Shown one piece after another: positions 1 to 8,952 of a DNA stretch of 64,000 nucleotides. The notes under the pieces are model-generated. The model did not search any database. It was not told where the DNA came from and worked only from the letters and a program-made list of their open reading frames with translations. Both the position numbers and the translations under genes were made by a program. Position 1 is the first letter of the stretch. Each line of letters opens with the position of its first letter. Source of the DNA: Pseudomonas jinjuensis (GTDB taxonomy: Bacteria; Pseudomonadota; Gammaproteobacteria; Pseudomonadales; Pseudomonadaceae); contig NZ_FNIJ01000011.1 of the NCBI RefSeq assembly GCF_900103845.1, forward strand, positions 62,001 to 126,000. The letters run 5' to 3'.

Positions 1-261
1 GAAGCCGGCGGTGGCCAGGCCGACGATGATCCCGCCCTTGTAGCCGAGGCGTTCGACCAGGCGCCCGGCGGGGAAGGACATGACGAAGTAGGCGGTGAAG
101 AAGCTGAACTGGACCAGCGAGGCCTGCACGTAGCTGAGGGTGAACACCGCCTTCAGGTGCGGGATCAGGATGTCGTTCAGCGAGGTGATCAGCCCCCACA
201 TGAAGAACAGCAGGGTCAGTACCGTGAGGGCGCCGGTGTGGTTCTGCTTCGACTGGTCCAT
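1..261 (-). CDS. FucP-family MFS sugar transporter, N-terminal part only
   Basis: The first 87 residues of a major facilitator protein; the rest lies beyond the left edge of the window. Translation from the ATG at 261 gives a short polar N-terminus, then a hydrophobic helix containing [19 protein letters not shown]. This resembles the first helix of the FucP (L-fucose/glucose/galactose:H+ symporter) branch. A second helix with [18 protein letters not shown] follows, and then a basic loop (ERLGYKGG) typical of MFS loop 2-3. By family it is a proton-coupled inner-membrane sugar importer; the substrate cannot be read from this fragment. It ends upstream of, and on the same strand as, the pirin gene, with 39 bases between them. 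Confidence 0.75.
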   Translation of the reverse strand, partial: MDQSKQNHTGALTVLTLLFFMWGLITSLNDILIPHLKAVFTLSYVQASLVQFSFFTAYFVMSFPAGRLVERLGYKGGIIVGLATAGF

Positions 262-300
262 GGTCTCGGTGGGTCCTGTGCGGTTTCGGGGCGACCGGGA

Positions 301-1167
301 TCAGCCCGGCAGTTCGATGCGTTCCACTTCTCCGGGGACCTTCGGCCACTCGCCTGCGGCCCAGCGGCGGCGGGCGTCCTCGATCAGCGCCGGGTCGCTG
401 GCGACGAAGTTCCAGTTCATCCGCCGCGGCCCGTCCAGCGGCGCGCCGCCGATCATCATCAACTGGCAGTCGCCGCAGGCGCCGAGGGTGAAGGATTCAC
501 CTTCGGCGAGGACGACCATCTCGTGCAGGGGTAGCGGCTCGTCGTCCAGCAGGGCCTCGCCGCCGAGCAGGTAGAGCGCGCGCTCCGGGTGTTCGGCGGG
601 CAGCGCGAGGGTGGCGCCGGCGCTCAGCCGCAGTTCGGCGAACAGGGTCGGCGAAAGTACCGGCACCGGCGATTCCAGGCAGAAGCCGCTGCCGGCGATC
701 AGGCGGATGCGCACCCCGAGCGCTTCGCTTTCCGCGAGCTTCTCCGCCGGGAAGTGGTGGTAGCTCGGCGCGCGGCCTTCCTCAGCCTTCGGCAGCGCCA
801 GCCAGACCTGCAGCCCGTGCAGGCGCGAGCCGCTGCGCAGCAGGTGCTCCGGGGTGCGCTCGACATGAGCGACGCCGCGTCCGGCGGTCATCCAGCTGAC
901 GTCCCGCGGCCGCACCAGTTGGTCGGAGCCGAGGCTGTCCTTGTGCTGCACCTCGCCTTCGAGCAGATAGGTCAGGGTCGACAGGCCGATGTGCGGGTGC
1001 TGGCGGATGTTCATGCCCCGGCCGGGCGCGAAGTCGCCGCCGAGCATGTGATCGAAGAACACGAAAGGTCCGACGCTGCGGCAACGGGCGGAGGGCAGGG
1101 CGCGCAGGACCGTCACACCTTCGACGTCCTCCGCGCGCGGGCGGATGGCAAGCAAGGCATCGCTCAT
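301..1167 (-). CDS. Pirin family protein (YhhW-like bicupin)
   Basis: A 288-residue protein with the pirin bicupin layout. The four metal ligands of the N-terminal cupin are in place: His57 and His59 (RQHPHIG), His101 and Glu103 (VAHVERTPE). Bacterial pirins bind iron or another divalent metal, and some (E. coli YhhW) show quercetin 2,3-dioxygenase activity. The physiological role is usually unknown. The start at 1167 gives MSDALLAIRP, a usual pirin N-terminus. It lies 39 bases upstream of the partial sugar transporter and may share its transcript. The 123 bases up to the queD-like gene hold no other gene I can support. Confidence 0.88.
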   Translation of the reverse strand: MSDALLAIRPRAEDVEGVTVLRALPSARCRSVGPFVFFDHMLGGDFAPGRGMNIRQHPHIGLSTLTYLLEGEVQHKDSLGSDQLVRPRDVSWMTAGRGVAHVERTPEHLLRSGSRLHGLQVWLALPKAEEGRAPSYHHFPAEKLAESEALGVRIRLIAGSGFCLESPVPVLSPTLFAELRLSAGATLALPAEHPERALYLLGGEALLDDEPLPLHEMVVLAEGESFTLGACGDCQLMMIGGAPLDGPRRMNWNFVASDPALIEDARRRWAAGEWPKVPGEVERIELPG

Positions 1168-1291
1168 GGCGAGATTCCGGCAGAAGTGTTCTGGGCATGA
1201 TAGACGCTAGCCAGCCGGCGCACTTGTCGGCCGTCCCGCATGGCACGGAGCGGGAAGCGCGCACCCTTGCAGCGCGCGCATGGGGAGTGCG

Positions 1292-1648
1292 TCAGTCGCC
1301 GCGGTATTCGCAGCCGCTGGTGCAGGTCTCGTGCACGCGGATGCGCGACAGCTCCGGCAGTACCGGCTTGAGCTGTTGCCAGATCCAGCGTGCGAGGTTC
1401 TCGCTGGTGGGGTTTTCCAGGCCGGGAATCTCGTTCAGGTAGTTGTGGTCGAGCTGGTCGTAGATCGGCTTGAAGATTTCCTTGATCTCGGAGAAATCGC
1501 GAATCCAGCCGGTATGCGGGTCGACGTCGCCCTCGATGTAGATGGCCGCGCGGAACGAGTGTCCGTGCAGGCGACCGCACTTGTGCCCGGCCGGTACGTT
1601 GGGCAGGTGGTGGGCGGATTCGAAGGTGAATTCCTTGAAGATTTCCAT
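1292..1648 (-). CDS. queD: 6-carboxytetrahydropterin / 6-pyruvoyl-tetrahydropterin synthase family (QueD/PtpS)
   Basis: A 118-residue T-fold enzyme acting on 7,8-dihydroneopterin triphosphate. The zinc-binding histidines appear in FESAHHLP and in LHGHSF, and the catalytic-type cysteine is in KCGRLHGH. QueD makes 6-carboxytetrahydropterin for queuosine; close relatives make 6-pyruvoyl-tetrahydropterin, and the Pseudomonas copy has often been called ptpS. The ATG at 1648 gives [14 protein letters not shown], the normal family start; in-frame codons further upstream run into sequence with no family match. The ribosome binding site is weak. It lies 182 bases downstream of fhpR on the same strand. 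That gap holds no gene and shows no riboswitch I can recognise. Confidence 0.88.
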   Translation of the reverse strand: MEIFKEFTFESAHHLPNVPAGHKCGRLHGHSFRAAIYIEGDVDPHTGWIRDFSEIKEIFKPIYDQLDHNYLNEIPGLENPTSENLARWIWQQLKPVLPELSRIRVHETCTSGCEYRGD

Positions 1649-1830
1649 GGTGTTGCGCTCGACAGCGAAAGCGGACCCGCGGGACCGCTCGAAGAATGGG
1701 GGCGATAGTTTATCACCATCGTGCTTGCGGGGTGGGGCAAGGCGACCGTGGGTCCATCCCGCGCTGCTGGAACCTACAAAAGAGTGCATTTCCGGGGGGA
1801 TGGGTGGGGCGTGATCCACCATCAATGCCG

Positions 1831-3373
<1,543 letters not shown>

Positions 3374-3378
<5 letters not shown>

Positions 3379-3429
3379 TTTAACCCTGTTGTAGTCATCA
3401 TGACTGCTTTGGTTGCTGGTCATTATGAC
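3374..3429. promoter_or_regulatory. Three GT-N7-AC (NorR/FhpR-type) operator sites
   Basis: Three matches to the NorR-family half-site pair GT-N7-AC lie between fhpR and fhp: GTCATTTTAAC (3374-3384), GTCATCATGAC (3394-3404) and GTCATTATGAC (3419-3429). The second and third are palindromic around the centre. NorR in E. coli binds three such sites to build its hexamer on DNA. The first site overlaps the proposed fhpR start codon, so the array could also control fhpR itself. Assignment to FhpR is an inference from motif and position. Confidence 0.75.
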
Positions 3430-3471
3430 CCTGATTCGGCTGGAAGTCCCGTGAATACCGGGCTGCGAAGC

Positions 3472-3487
3472 TGGCACGCTTCCTGTA
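3472..3487 (+). promoter_or_regulatory. Sigma-54-like promoter of fhp
   Basis: TGGCAC, five bases, then CTGTA fits the -24/-12 form (TGGCAC-N5-TTGCA) with a perfect -24 element and a weaker -12. It lies 43 bases downstream of the nearest operator-like site and about 47 bases before the fhp ATG, as expected for a promoter driven by an enhancer-binding protein. Confidence 0.6.
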
Positions 3488-3533
3488 ATGACCAAGGCAC
3501 AACAACCGTGACTTGCGTCCAAAGGAGAACCAC

Positions 3534-4715
3534 ATGCTGTCGAACGAACACCGCACCCTGATCAAGGCCACCGTCCCGCTCCTGGAGACCGGCGGCGAAG
3601 CGCTGACGCGGCATTTCTACCAACTGATGTTCCGCGATTACCCCGAGGTGCGGGCCCTGTTCAACCAGTCCCACCAGGCTTCCGGCGCCCAGCAGCGTGC
3701 CCTGGCCAACGGCGTGCTGATGTACGCCCGCCACATCGACGAGCTGGAGCAGCTCGGCCCGCTGGTGGCGCAGATCGTCAACAAGCATGTGTCGCTGCAG
3801 ATCCTGCCGGAACACTACCCGATCGTCGGCGCCTGCCTGCTGCAGGCGATCCGCGAGGTGCTCGGCGAGGAAATCGCCACCCAGGAGGTGCTCGATGCCT
3901 GGGGTGCCGCCTACGGTCAACTGGCCGACATCCTGATCGGCGCCGAGGAATCGGTATACGCCCAGAGCGCCGCGGCGCCGGGCGGCTGGCGTGGCGCGCG
4001 GCGCTTCCGCATCGCCCGCAAGGTGAAGGAAAGCGAGGAGATTACCTCCTTCTACCTGCAACCGGTGGACGGCGGCGTGCTGCTGGACTTCCAGCCGGGC
4101 CAGTACATCGGCATGCGCCTGGAGCTGGATGGCGAGGAAGTACGCCGCAACTATTCCCTGTCCGACGCGCCGAACGGCCGCGAATACCGCATCAGCGTCA
4201 AGCGCGAGGCGGAAGGGCGGGTATCGGTGCACCTGCATGACAACCTGCAGGAGGGCGACGAGCTGGACCTGTTCCCGCCGGCCGGCGAGTTCGTCCTGCG
4301 CGACAGCGACAAGCCGCTGGTGCTGATCACCGCCGGCGTCGGCATCACTCCGGCGCTGGCCATGCTGAAGAAGGCTCTCGCCGGCAGCCGCGCGGTGCAC
4401 TTCATCCATTGCGCGCGGCATGGCGGCGTGCACGCCTTCCGCGAGTGGATCGAGGAGCAGTCCAAGGCGCATCCGCAACTGGCGCACTTCTTCTGCTACA
4501 GCGAACCGCGCGAGCAGGACGAGGTGCATGCCGAGGGCTTCCTCAGCCGCCAGCTGCTGGCCGACTGGCTGCCGGCGCAGCGCGACCTGGATGCCTACTT
4601 CCTCGGGCCGAAGCCGTTCATGGCCCAGGTGAAGAAGCACCTGCACGAGCTGGGCGTGCCCGAGCGGCAGTGCCATTACGAGTTCTTCGGCCCGGCCAGC
4701 GCGCTGGAGGCCTGA
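3534..4715 (+). CDS. fhp: Flavohemoprotein, nitric oxide dioxygenase
   Basis: A 393-residue flavohaemoglobin that converts NO, O2 and NAD(P)H to nitrate in the cytoplasm. The globin domain (about 1-140) has the distal pair Tyr29 and Gln53 and the proximal haem ligand His85 (VNKHVSL). It is followed by a ferredoxin-reductase-like FAD domain (RRNYSLSDAP) and an NAD domain (ITAGVGITP). The ATG at 3534 follows AAAGGAG (3521-3527) at good spacing and gives MLSNEHRTL, the usual start. It is transcribed away from fhpR, from the sigma-54-like promoter. ppyR and nnrS follow on the same strand. Confidence 0.97.
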   Translation: MLSNEHRTLIKATVPLLETGGEALTRHFYQLMFRDYPEVRALFNQSHQASGAQQRALANGVLMYARHIDELEQLGPLVAQIVNKHVSLQILPEHYPIVGACLLQAIREVLGEEIATQEVLDAWGAAYGQLADILIGAEESVYAQSAAAPGGWRGARRFRIARKVKESEEITSFYLQPVDGGVLLDFQPGQYIGMRLELDGEEVRRNYSLSDAPNGREYRISVKREAEGRVSVHLHDNLQEGDELDLFPPAGEFVLRDSDKPLVLITAGVGITPALAMLKKALAGSRAVHFIHCARHGGVHAFREWIEEQSKAHPQLAHFFCYSEPREQDEVHAEGFLSRQLLADWLPAQRDLDAYFLGPKPFMAQVKKHLHELGVPERQCHYEFFGPASALEA

Positions 4716-4722
4716 GGTATCG

Positions 4723-4748
4723 CTGCCGGCCCCGCCGGGGGCCGGCAG
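4723..4748 (+). terminator. Strong hairpin between fhp and ppyR
   Basis: A perfect 11-bp GC-rich stem (CTGCCGGCCCC with GGGGCCGGCAG) around a 4-base loop, with no T-run after it. It is not a standard intrinsic terminator. It may partly attenuate readthrough into ppyR or protect the fhp 3' end. Confidence 0.45.
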
Positions 4749-4773
4749 CACGAATAAACCGGGGAGGTGTGCG

Positions 4774-5031
4774 ATGGAAGGTCTATTCTCTTGTCCGCAA
4801 CGCAACCTGAAACTGTCGTCGGGAATGCTCGGCGGTGGAGTCGCGCTGCTGATTGTCGGCATCGTCGGCGCCTATGGCGTCGACCAGCACCTGAGCCTGC
4901 CGGCAGTGCTGGCGGCCCATGCGCTCACCGTCCTCGGACCGACTTCACTGAAGCTCGGCTACGTGCTGCGTCTGATCGCCCAGCACCAGATGCGCCAGCC
5001 GGGATGGGAGGAATGCTGTGCTGCTGGTTGA
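4774..5031 (+). CDS. ppyR: PpyR-like small membrane protein
   Basis: An 85-residue protein with two predicted membrane segments (about 17-36 and 42-65) and a short cytoplasmic tail ending in EECCAAG. Its size and position, directly after fhp and before nnrS, match the P. aeruginosa gene named ppyR (psl and pyoverdine operon regulator), recalled as one of the FhpR-controlled NO-response genes. The start at 4774 follows GGGGAGG at good spacing. Its 3' end overlaps the start of nnrS by 14 bases, which suggests translational coupling. Two adjacent cysteines near the C-terminus could matter for redox or metal sensing; that is speculation. Confidence 0.72.
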   Translation: MEGLFSCPQRNLKLSSGMLGGGVALLIVGIVGAYGVDQHLSLPAVLAAHALTVLGPTSLKLGYVLRLIAQHQMRQPGWEECCAAG

Positions 5032-6208
5032 TCGACGTGCTCTGTTGGCGATTCCGTCGCTGTGGCGGCTGGGATTCCGCCCCTTCTTCCTTGGTGGATC
5101 GCTGTTCGCGGTGGTCGCCATCGGTGCCTGGATCGCCGTGCTGCTGGGCGTGCTGCCGGAGTGGCAGCCGCTCGGCGGCTGGCTGGCCTGGCACCGCCAC
5201 GAAATGCTGTTCGGCTTCGCCGTGGCGATAGTCTCCGGCTTCCTGCTCACCGCGGTACAGAACTGGACCGGCCGCCCCGGCGTCAGCGGTACGCCGCTGA
5301 TCTGGCTGGCCGGGCTGTGGCTGGCGGCGCGTCTCGGCTGGCTGTTCGGCGCGCCGTTGGCGCTGGTCGGACCGCTGGAGCTGGCCCTGCTGCCGGCGCT
5401 GGCCTTCTTCATCGGCCGCAGCCTGTGGCAGGTGCGCCAGGTGCGCAACTATCCGATTCTGGCGGTCCTGCTGCTGCTGGCGCTGGCCGATGTGCAGTCC
5501 GTGGTCGGGCTGGCGATCGGCAACGAGGACTGGCAGCGCAGCTCGGTGCTGGCGGCGATCTGGCTGGTCACCGCGCTGATGACGCTGATCGGTGGCCGGG
5601 TGATCCCCTTCTTCACCCAGCGCGGCCTGGGACGGCAGCAGCAGGTGCCGGCCTGGCCCTGGCTGGACAATGCGCTGCTGGCCGGCACCCTGTTGCTGGC
5701 CGTGCTCACCGCCTTCGGCCTGACCCTGCAGGCGCATCCGCTGCTGGCGCTGCTGTTCGGCGTACTGGCGGTCGGTCACTGCATCCGCCTGGTACGTTGG
5801 TGGGACCGCGACCTGTGGCGGGTACCGCTGCTCTGGTCGCTGCACCTGGCCTACTTCTGGATAGCCGTGGCCTTCGCCGGCATGGCGCTGTTCCACCTGG
5901 GCCTGGGCTTCTCTTCCAGCCTGGCGCTGCATGCCCTGACCGTGGGCGGCATTGGCGGGCTGATCCTGGCGATGATCGCGCGGGTCAGCCTCGGCCACAC
6001 CGGCCGCCCGCTGCAACCGCCGGCGGCGATGGGCTGGGCGTTCGCGTTGCTGAACCTGGGCACGGTCGGCCGCGTGTTCGTCTCGGCCTGGCTGCCGCTG
6101 CCGGGACTGGCGATCGCCGCGGGCTGCTGGGTGGCGGCGTTCGGCCTGTTCGCCTGGCACTACGGACCGATGTTCTGGAAGCCGCGGGTGGATGGGCAGC
6201 CGGGTTGA
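5018..6208 (+). CDS. nnrS: NnrS family haem/copper membrane protein
   Basis: A 396-residue, very hydrophobic protein with about twelve predicted transmembrane helices. It contains the family N-terminus (LWRLGFRPFFLGGSLFA) and the conserved WHRHEMLFGFA, HALTVGGIGGL and RVSLGHTGRPL segments, whose histidines are thought to bind haem or metal. NnrS proteins are induced by nitric oxide and protect cells from nitrosative stress, perhaps by limiting damage by iron-NO complexes. The gene overlaps ppyR by 14 bases and completes the fhp-ppyR-nnrS unit. The start MLLVDRRALLAIPSLW is consistent with relatives. Confidence 0.92.
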   Translation: MLLVDRRALLAIPSLWRLGFRPFFLGGSLFAVVAIGAWIAVLLGVLPEWQPLGGWLAWHRHEMLFGFAVAIVSGFLLTAVQNWTGRPGVSGTPLIWLAGLWLAARLGWLFGAPLALVGPLELALLPALAFFIGRSLWQVRQVRNYPILAVLLLLALADVQSVVGLAIGNEDWQRSSVLAAIWLVTALMTLIGGRVIPFFTQRGLGRQQQVPAWPWLDNALLAGTLLLAVLTAFGLTLQAHPLLALLFGVLAVGHCIRLVRWWDRDLWRVPLLWSLHLAYFWIAVAFAGMALFHLGLGFSSSLALHALTVGGIGGLILAMIARVSLGHTGRPLQPPAAMGWAFALLNLGTVGRVFVSAWLPLPGLAIAAGCWVAAFGLFAWHYGPMFWKPRVDGQPG

Positions 6209-6430
6209 ATCTTCTTCGCGAGCAAGCTCGCTCCTACAGCGTTGTAGGCGGCCGATCAGGGTAGGTGCTGGACCTGTGGCGGATAACGCTGGCGCGTTAT
6301 GCGCCCTACGGGGTGCCTTTTCGTTCCCGCGCTCCTGCGTGGGAACGCATCCCCGGACGCTCCCGCGTCCAACCCGCCGGGGCCGCGTGTGCGGCCATGG
6401 TGGATCGATGGAGCTGATCCACCCTACGTA
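6209..6430. repeat. Intergenic REP-type repeats after nnrS
   Basis: The interval carries several short inverted repeats and no gene. 6215-6238 is TTCGCGAGCAAGCTCGCTCC followed by TACA, the same unit as at 60561-60584 and 60623-60645. 6322-6347 is a hairpin with arms CGTTCCC and GGGAACG. The text between and after (GGATAACGCTGGCGCGTTAT near 6280-6300, GTGGATCGATGGAGCTGATC near 6400) looks like further degenerate repeat arms. They sit between the convergent ends of nnrS and the patatin gene. Confidence 0.75.
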
Positions 6431-6433
6431 TCG

Positions 6434-7513
6434 TCAAAGCGCCTGCAACCGCTCCCCCAGCCGGCCGCTGTCGGCCAGTTCGAGGAACTCCTCGCCCATC
6501 CGCCGGCTCTCGTCCATCGCCTTGCGCCAATACCGCTCGCGCCCGGCGTCGTCGCCCATGTAGCGCTTGAAGTCCTTGCGGTCCGGCAGCTTGCTGTGCG
6601 GCAGGCGCGCCAGGTATTCGCGGGAGGGCGCCAGCAGCAGGACGTCCTGCAGGCGGTCGGCATCGCCGCGGCGCCAGGGCAGGCCCTTGTCGAACCAGCC
6701 GGGGATGACCCTGTCGGTGAAGTGCGGATAGAGCACCACGCCGCCGCCCTGGTAGGGCAGGTCGAGGTGGTAGTCGAGCAGGCCGCCGTCGCGATAGGTG
6801 CCGGGGCCGACGCCGGGAATGTCGCGCACGCCTTCCATCACCATGGGGATCGAGCCCGAGGCGAGCAGCGCGTGACGCAGGTTGCCGACGTCCAGCGGCA
6901 GGCAGCGCGAGGGGAAGTCGGCGAGTGCCGTCAGCGGCGGGACGAGGCGCGCGTCGTGCAGGATCACCCGCTCGAAATGCCGCTGCAGGTGGCGGCGGCC
7001 GAGCAGGTTGTCGCGGATCACCGCGCCCAGGCCGAGGCCCAGCGAGCCCTTGCCGTCCCGGGCGAGGCGGCCGTGGCTTTTCACCACAATCACGTTGAGC
7101 CGGTAGTGTTGATTGGCCAGGACTTGCGCATCCTGCCCGTCGAGCAAGTCATCGAGCATCCGCGCGCAGCTGCGCGAGACCTCGGCGAGGCTGGCGTTGC
7201 GGGCGAAACGCTGCTGCGTGTACAGCTCGCCGAGGCGGCGGATGCCGGCGGCGGGGGCCGCCAGGCAGGCGCTGGCGAAACGCCAGGAGCCGATGGAAGC
7301 GCCGATCAGCGAGCGCTCGCGCGGCGCACGGGGCAGCCATTCGCCGAACAGCGCCAGGTCCAGGCCCTGGATGCCGAGCGCCTTCGGCCCGCCGGCCGCA
7401 CCGGGCAGGATGCCGACATCGGAGGGCAGCAGCCCCTGTTCGCGGATGCGCCGCAGGGCGCGGGAGCCGGCCTTGAGGGTGAGGGCGGGGAACTTGATCT
7501 GGATCGCGGTCAT
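6434..7513 (-). CDS. Patatin-like phospholipase family protein
   Basis: A 359-residue protein with the patatin catalytic dyad: nucleophile Ser73 in the GxSxG motif GASIG (71-75), and a likely catalytic Asp in the DGG motif of GTYRDGGLLDYH. A glycine-rich stretch at LPGAAGGPKALG (about 36-47) fits the oxyanion-hole region. Family members are serine acyl hydrolases on lipids. There is no signal peptide, so a cytoplasmic or membrane-associated role is likely. It is divergent from the PepSY-bqsRS operon, sharing a 151-base region. The substrate is unknown. Confidence 0.82.
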   Translation of the reverse strand: MTAIQIKFPALTLKAGSRALRRIREQGLLPSDVGILPGAAGGPKALGIQGLDLALFGEWLPRAPRERSLIGASIGSWRFASACLAAPAAGIRRLGELYTQQRFARNASLAEVSRSCARMLDDLLDGQDAQVLANQHYRLNVIVVKSHGRLARDGKGSLGLGLGAVIRDNLLGRRHLQRHFERVILHDARLVPPLTALADFPSRCLPLDVGNLRHALLASGSIPMVMEGVRDIPGVGPGTYRDGGLLDYHLDLPYQGGGVVLYPHFTDRVIPGWFDKGLPWRRGDADRLQDVLLLAPSREYLARLPHSKLPDRKDFKRYMGDDAGRERYWRKAMDESRRMGEEFLELADSGRLGERLQAL

Positions 7514-7598
7514 GCGGACCTCGCAGGTGCAGGCCCGCGATTATAGAGCCTGGTGCCGTTCCGCCATTACAATTCACGGCATGAATGGTGGTGGAGGG

Positions 7599-7614
7599 TT
7601 CAGCTTGGATTAAG
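7599..7614 (+). promoter_or_regulatory. BqsR-box-like tandem repeat upstream of the PepSY-bqsRS operon
   Basis: TTCAG-CTTGGA-TTAAG matches the recalled BqsR recognition pattern TTAAG-N6-TTAAG at nine of ten fixed positions. It lies about 50 bases before the first PepSY gene, where an OmpR-family activator would sit over the -35 region. A TACTCT at 7623-7628 could be the -10. This suggests autoregulation of the operon. Confidence 0.5.
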
Positions 7615-7664
7615 TCCGGCTGGCTACTCTGAATAGGCCGAATCCACCCCACAGGAGCGCCCCG

Positions 7665-7970
7665 ATGAAATCCCTCACCGCACTGTTCGCCAGCACCGTC
7701 CTGGTACTCGCCGCAGGCATCGCCCAGGCCCACGATATCGGCCCCGACGAGGCGCTGCGCCTGCGCGACGCCGGCACCATCAAGAATTTCGAGGAACTCA
7801 ACCAGGCCATTCTCGCCAGGCATCCCGGCGGCAGGGTGTCCGACACCGAACTCGAACTCGAACACGGCCGCTACGTCTACAAGGCCGATGTGACGGATCC
7901 CCAGGGTCTCGAGTGGGACGTGCGGGTGGATGCCACCACCGGCCAGGTCGTCCGGGATCGCCGGGATTGA
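7665..7970 (+). CDS. bqsP: Exported PepSY-domain protein, BqsP-like
   Basis: A 101-residue protein with a signal peptide (about 1-22, ending AQA before HDIGPDEA) and one PepSY domain. PepSY domains are small periplasmic modules, often next to two-component systems or proteases, where they are thought to bind a peptide or inhibit an enzyme. It is the first gene of the operon. An AGGAG before the ATG supports the start. Its TGA overlaps the next ATG (TGATG). The two PepSY proteins are paralogous (HD--DEALRL at the mature N-terminus). The names bqsP/bqsQ are recalled from P. aeruginosa and their order is not certain. Confidence 0.8.
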   Translation: MKSLTALFASTVLVLAAGIAQAHDIGPDEALRLRDAGTIKNFEELNQAILARHPGGRVSDTELELEHGRYVYKADVTDPQGLEWDVRVDATTGQVVRDRRD

Positions 7971-8278
7971 TGAACCTTTCCCGGGGAAGAGCGGCCCTTC
8001 TCGCCCTGTTGCTGCTTCCGCCGTTCGCCGCGGCCCACGACCTGAGCCAGGACGAAGCGCTGCGCCTGACTCGCGAGGGGGTGATCCGTTCGTTCGAGGA
8101 GATCCTGCCAGCGGCGCTGGCGCGCTATCCCGGCTCGCGGCTGCTGGAAGCCGAGCTGGAGGAAGAGCACGATGGTTACGTGTATGAAGTCGAGCTGGTA
8201 ACGCCCGACGGGGTGGTCCGCGAGCTCGAACTGGACGCCCGCGATGGCCGGATTCTCAAGGACAAGGAAGACGACTGA
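7970..8278 (+). CDS. bqsQ: Second exported PepSY-domain protein, BqsQ-like
   Basis: A 102-residue paralogue of the preceding protein: signal peptide to about residue 22 ([14 protein letters not shown]), then one PepSY domain rich in acidic residues ([15 protein letters not shown]). The many Glu/Asp residues are compatible with divalent-cation contact, but that is conjecture. The start is fixed by a TGATG overlap with the upstream gene, and its own stop overlaps bqsR the same way, so all four genes look translationally coupled. Longer upstream reading in this frame gives arginine-rich, non-homologous sequence. Confidence 0.8.
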   Translation: MNLSRGRAALLALLLLPPFAAAHDLSQDEALRLTREGVIRSFEEILPAALARYPGSRLLEAELEEEHDGYVYEVELVTPDGVVRELELDARDGRILKDKEDD

Positions 8279-8952
8279 TGCGCCTGCTGCTGGTTGAAGA
8301 CCATGTGCCGCTCGCCGACGAACTGCTGACCGGCCTGACCCGCCAGGGCTACGCGGTGGACTGGCTGGCCGACGGCCGCGACGCCGCCGTGCAGGGCGCC
8401 AGCGAGCCCTACGACCTGATCATCCTCGACCTCGGCCTGCCGGGGCGTCCGGGCCTCGAGGTGCTGCGCGAATGGCGCGGGCTGGGCCTGACGACGCCGG
8501 TGCTGATCCTCACCGCGCGCGGCTCCTGGGCCGAGCGCATCGATGGCCTGAAGGCCGGCGCGGATGACTACCTGACCAAGCCGTTCCACCCGGAGGAGCT
8601 GTCGCTGCGCATCCAGGCGCTGTTGCGCCGCGCCCACGGGCTGGCCAACCAGAGCCATCTCGACGTCGCCGGGCTGCGCCTGGACGAGGCGCGCCAGACC
8701 GTGCTGCAGGGCGAGCGCGAGGTCGACCTGACCTCCGCCGAATTCCGCCTGCTGCGCTATTTCATGCTGCATCCGGGGCAGCTGCTGTCCAAGTCGCATC
8801 TCGCCGAACACCTGTACGACGGCGAGACCGAGCGCGACTCCAACGTCATCGAGGTGCACATCAACCACCTACGCCGCAAGCTCGGCCGCGAGGTGATCGA
8901 AACCCGGCGCGGCCAGGGCTATCGCTTCACCGGCAGCGGAGCCGCGAGTTGA
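8278..8952 (+). CDS. bqsR: BqsR/CarR, OmpR-family response regulator
   Basis: A 224-residue regulator. The receiver domain (1-115) has the acidic pair in VEDH, phosphoacceptor Asp51 ([10 protein letters not shown]) and Lys in [11 protein letters not shown] winged-helix DNA-binding domain (about 125-220) ends in [10 protein letters not shown]. In P. aeruginosa the orthologue answers extracytoplasmic Fe(II) through BqsS, and is also called CarR for its calcium link. The start overlaps the upstream stop (TGATG) and its stop overlaps the bqsS start. A BqsR-like site lies upstream of the operon. Confidence 0.93.
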   Translation: MRLLLVEDHVPLADELLTGLTRQGYAVDWLADGRDAAVQGASEPYDLIILDLGLPGRPGLEVLREWRGLGLTTPVLILTARGSWAERIDGLKAGADDYLTKPFHPEELSLRIQALLRRAHGLANQSHLDVAGLRLDEARQTVLQGEREVDLTSAEFRLLRYFMLHPGQLLSKSHLAEHLYDGETERDSNVIEVHINHLRRKLGREVIETRRGQGYRFTGSGAAS

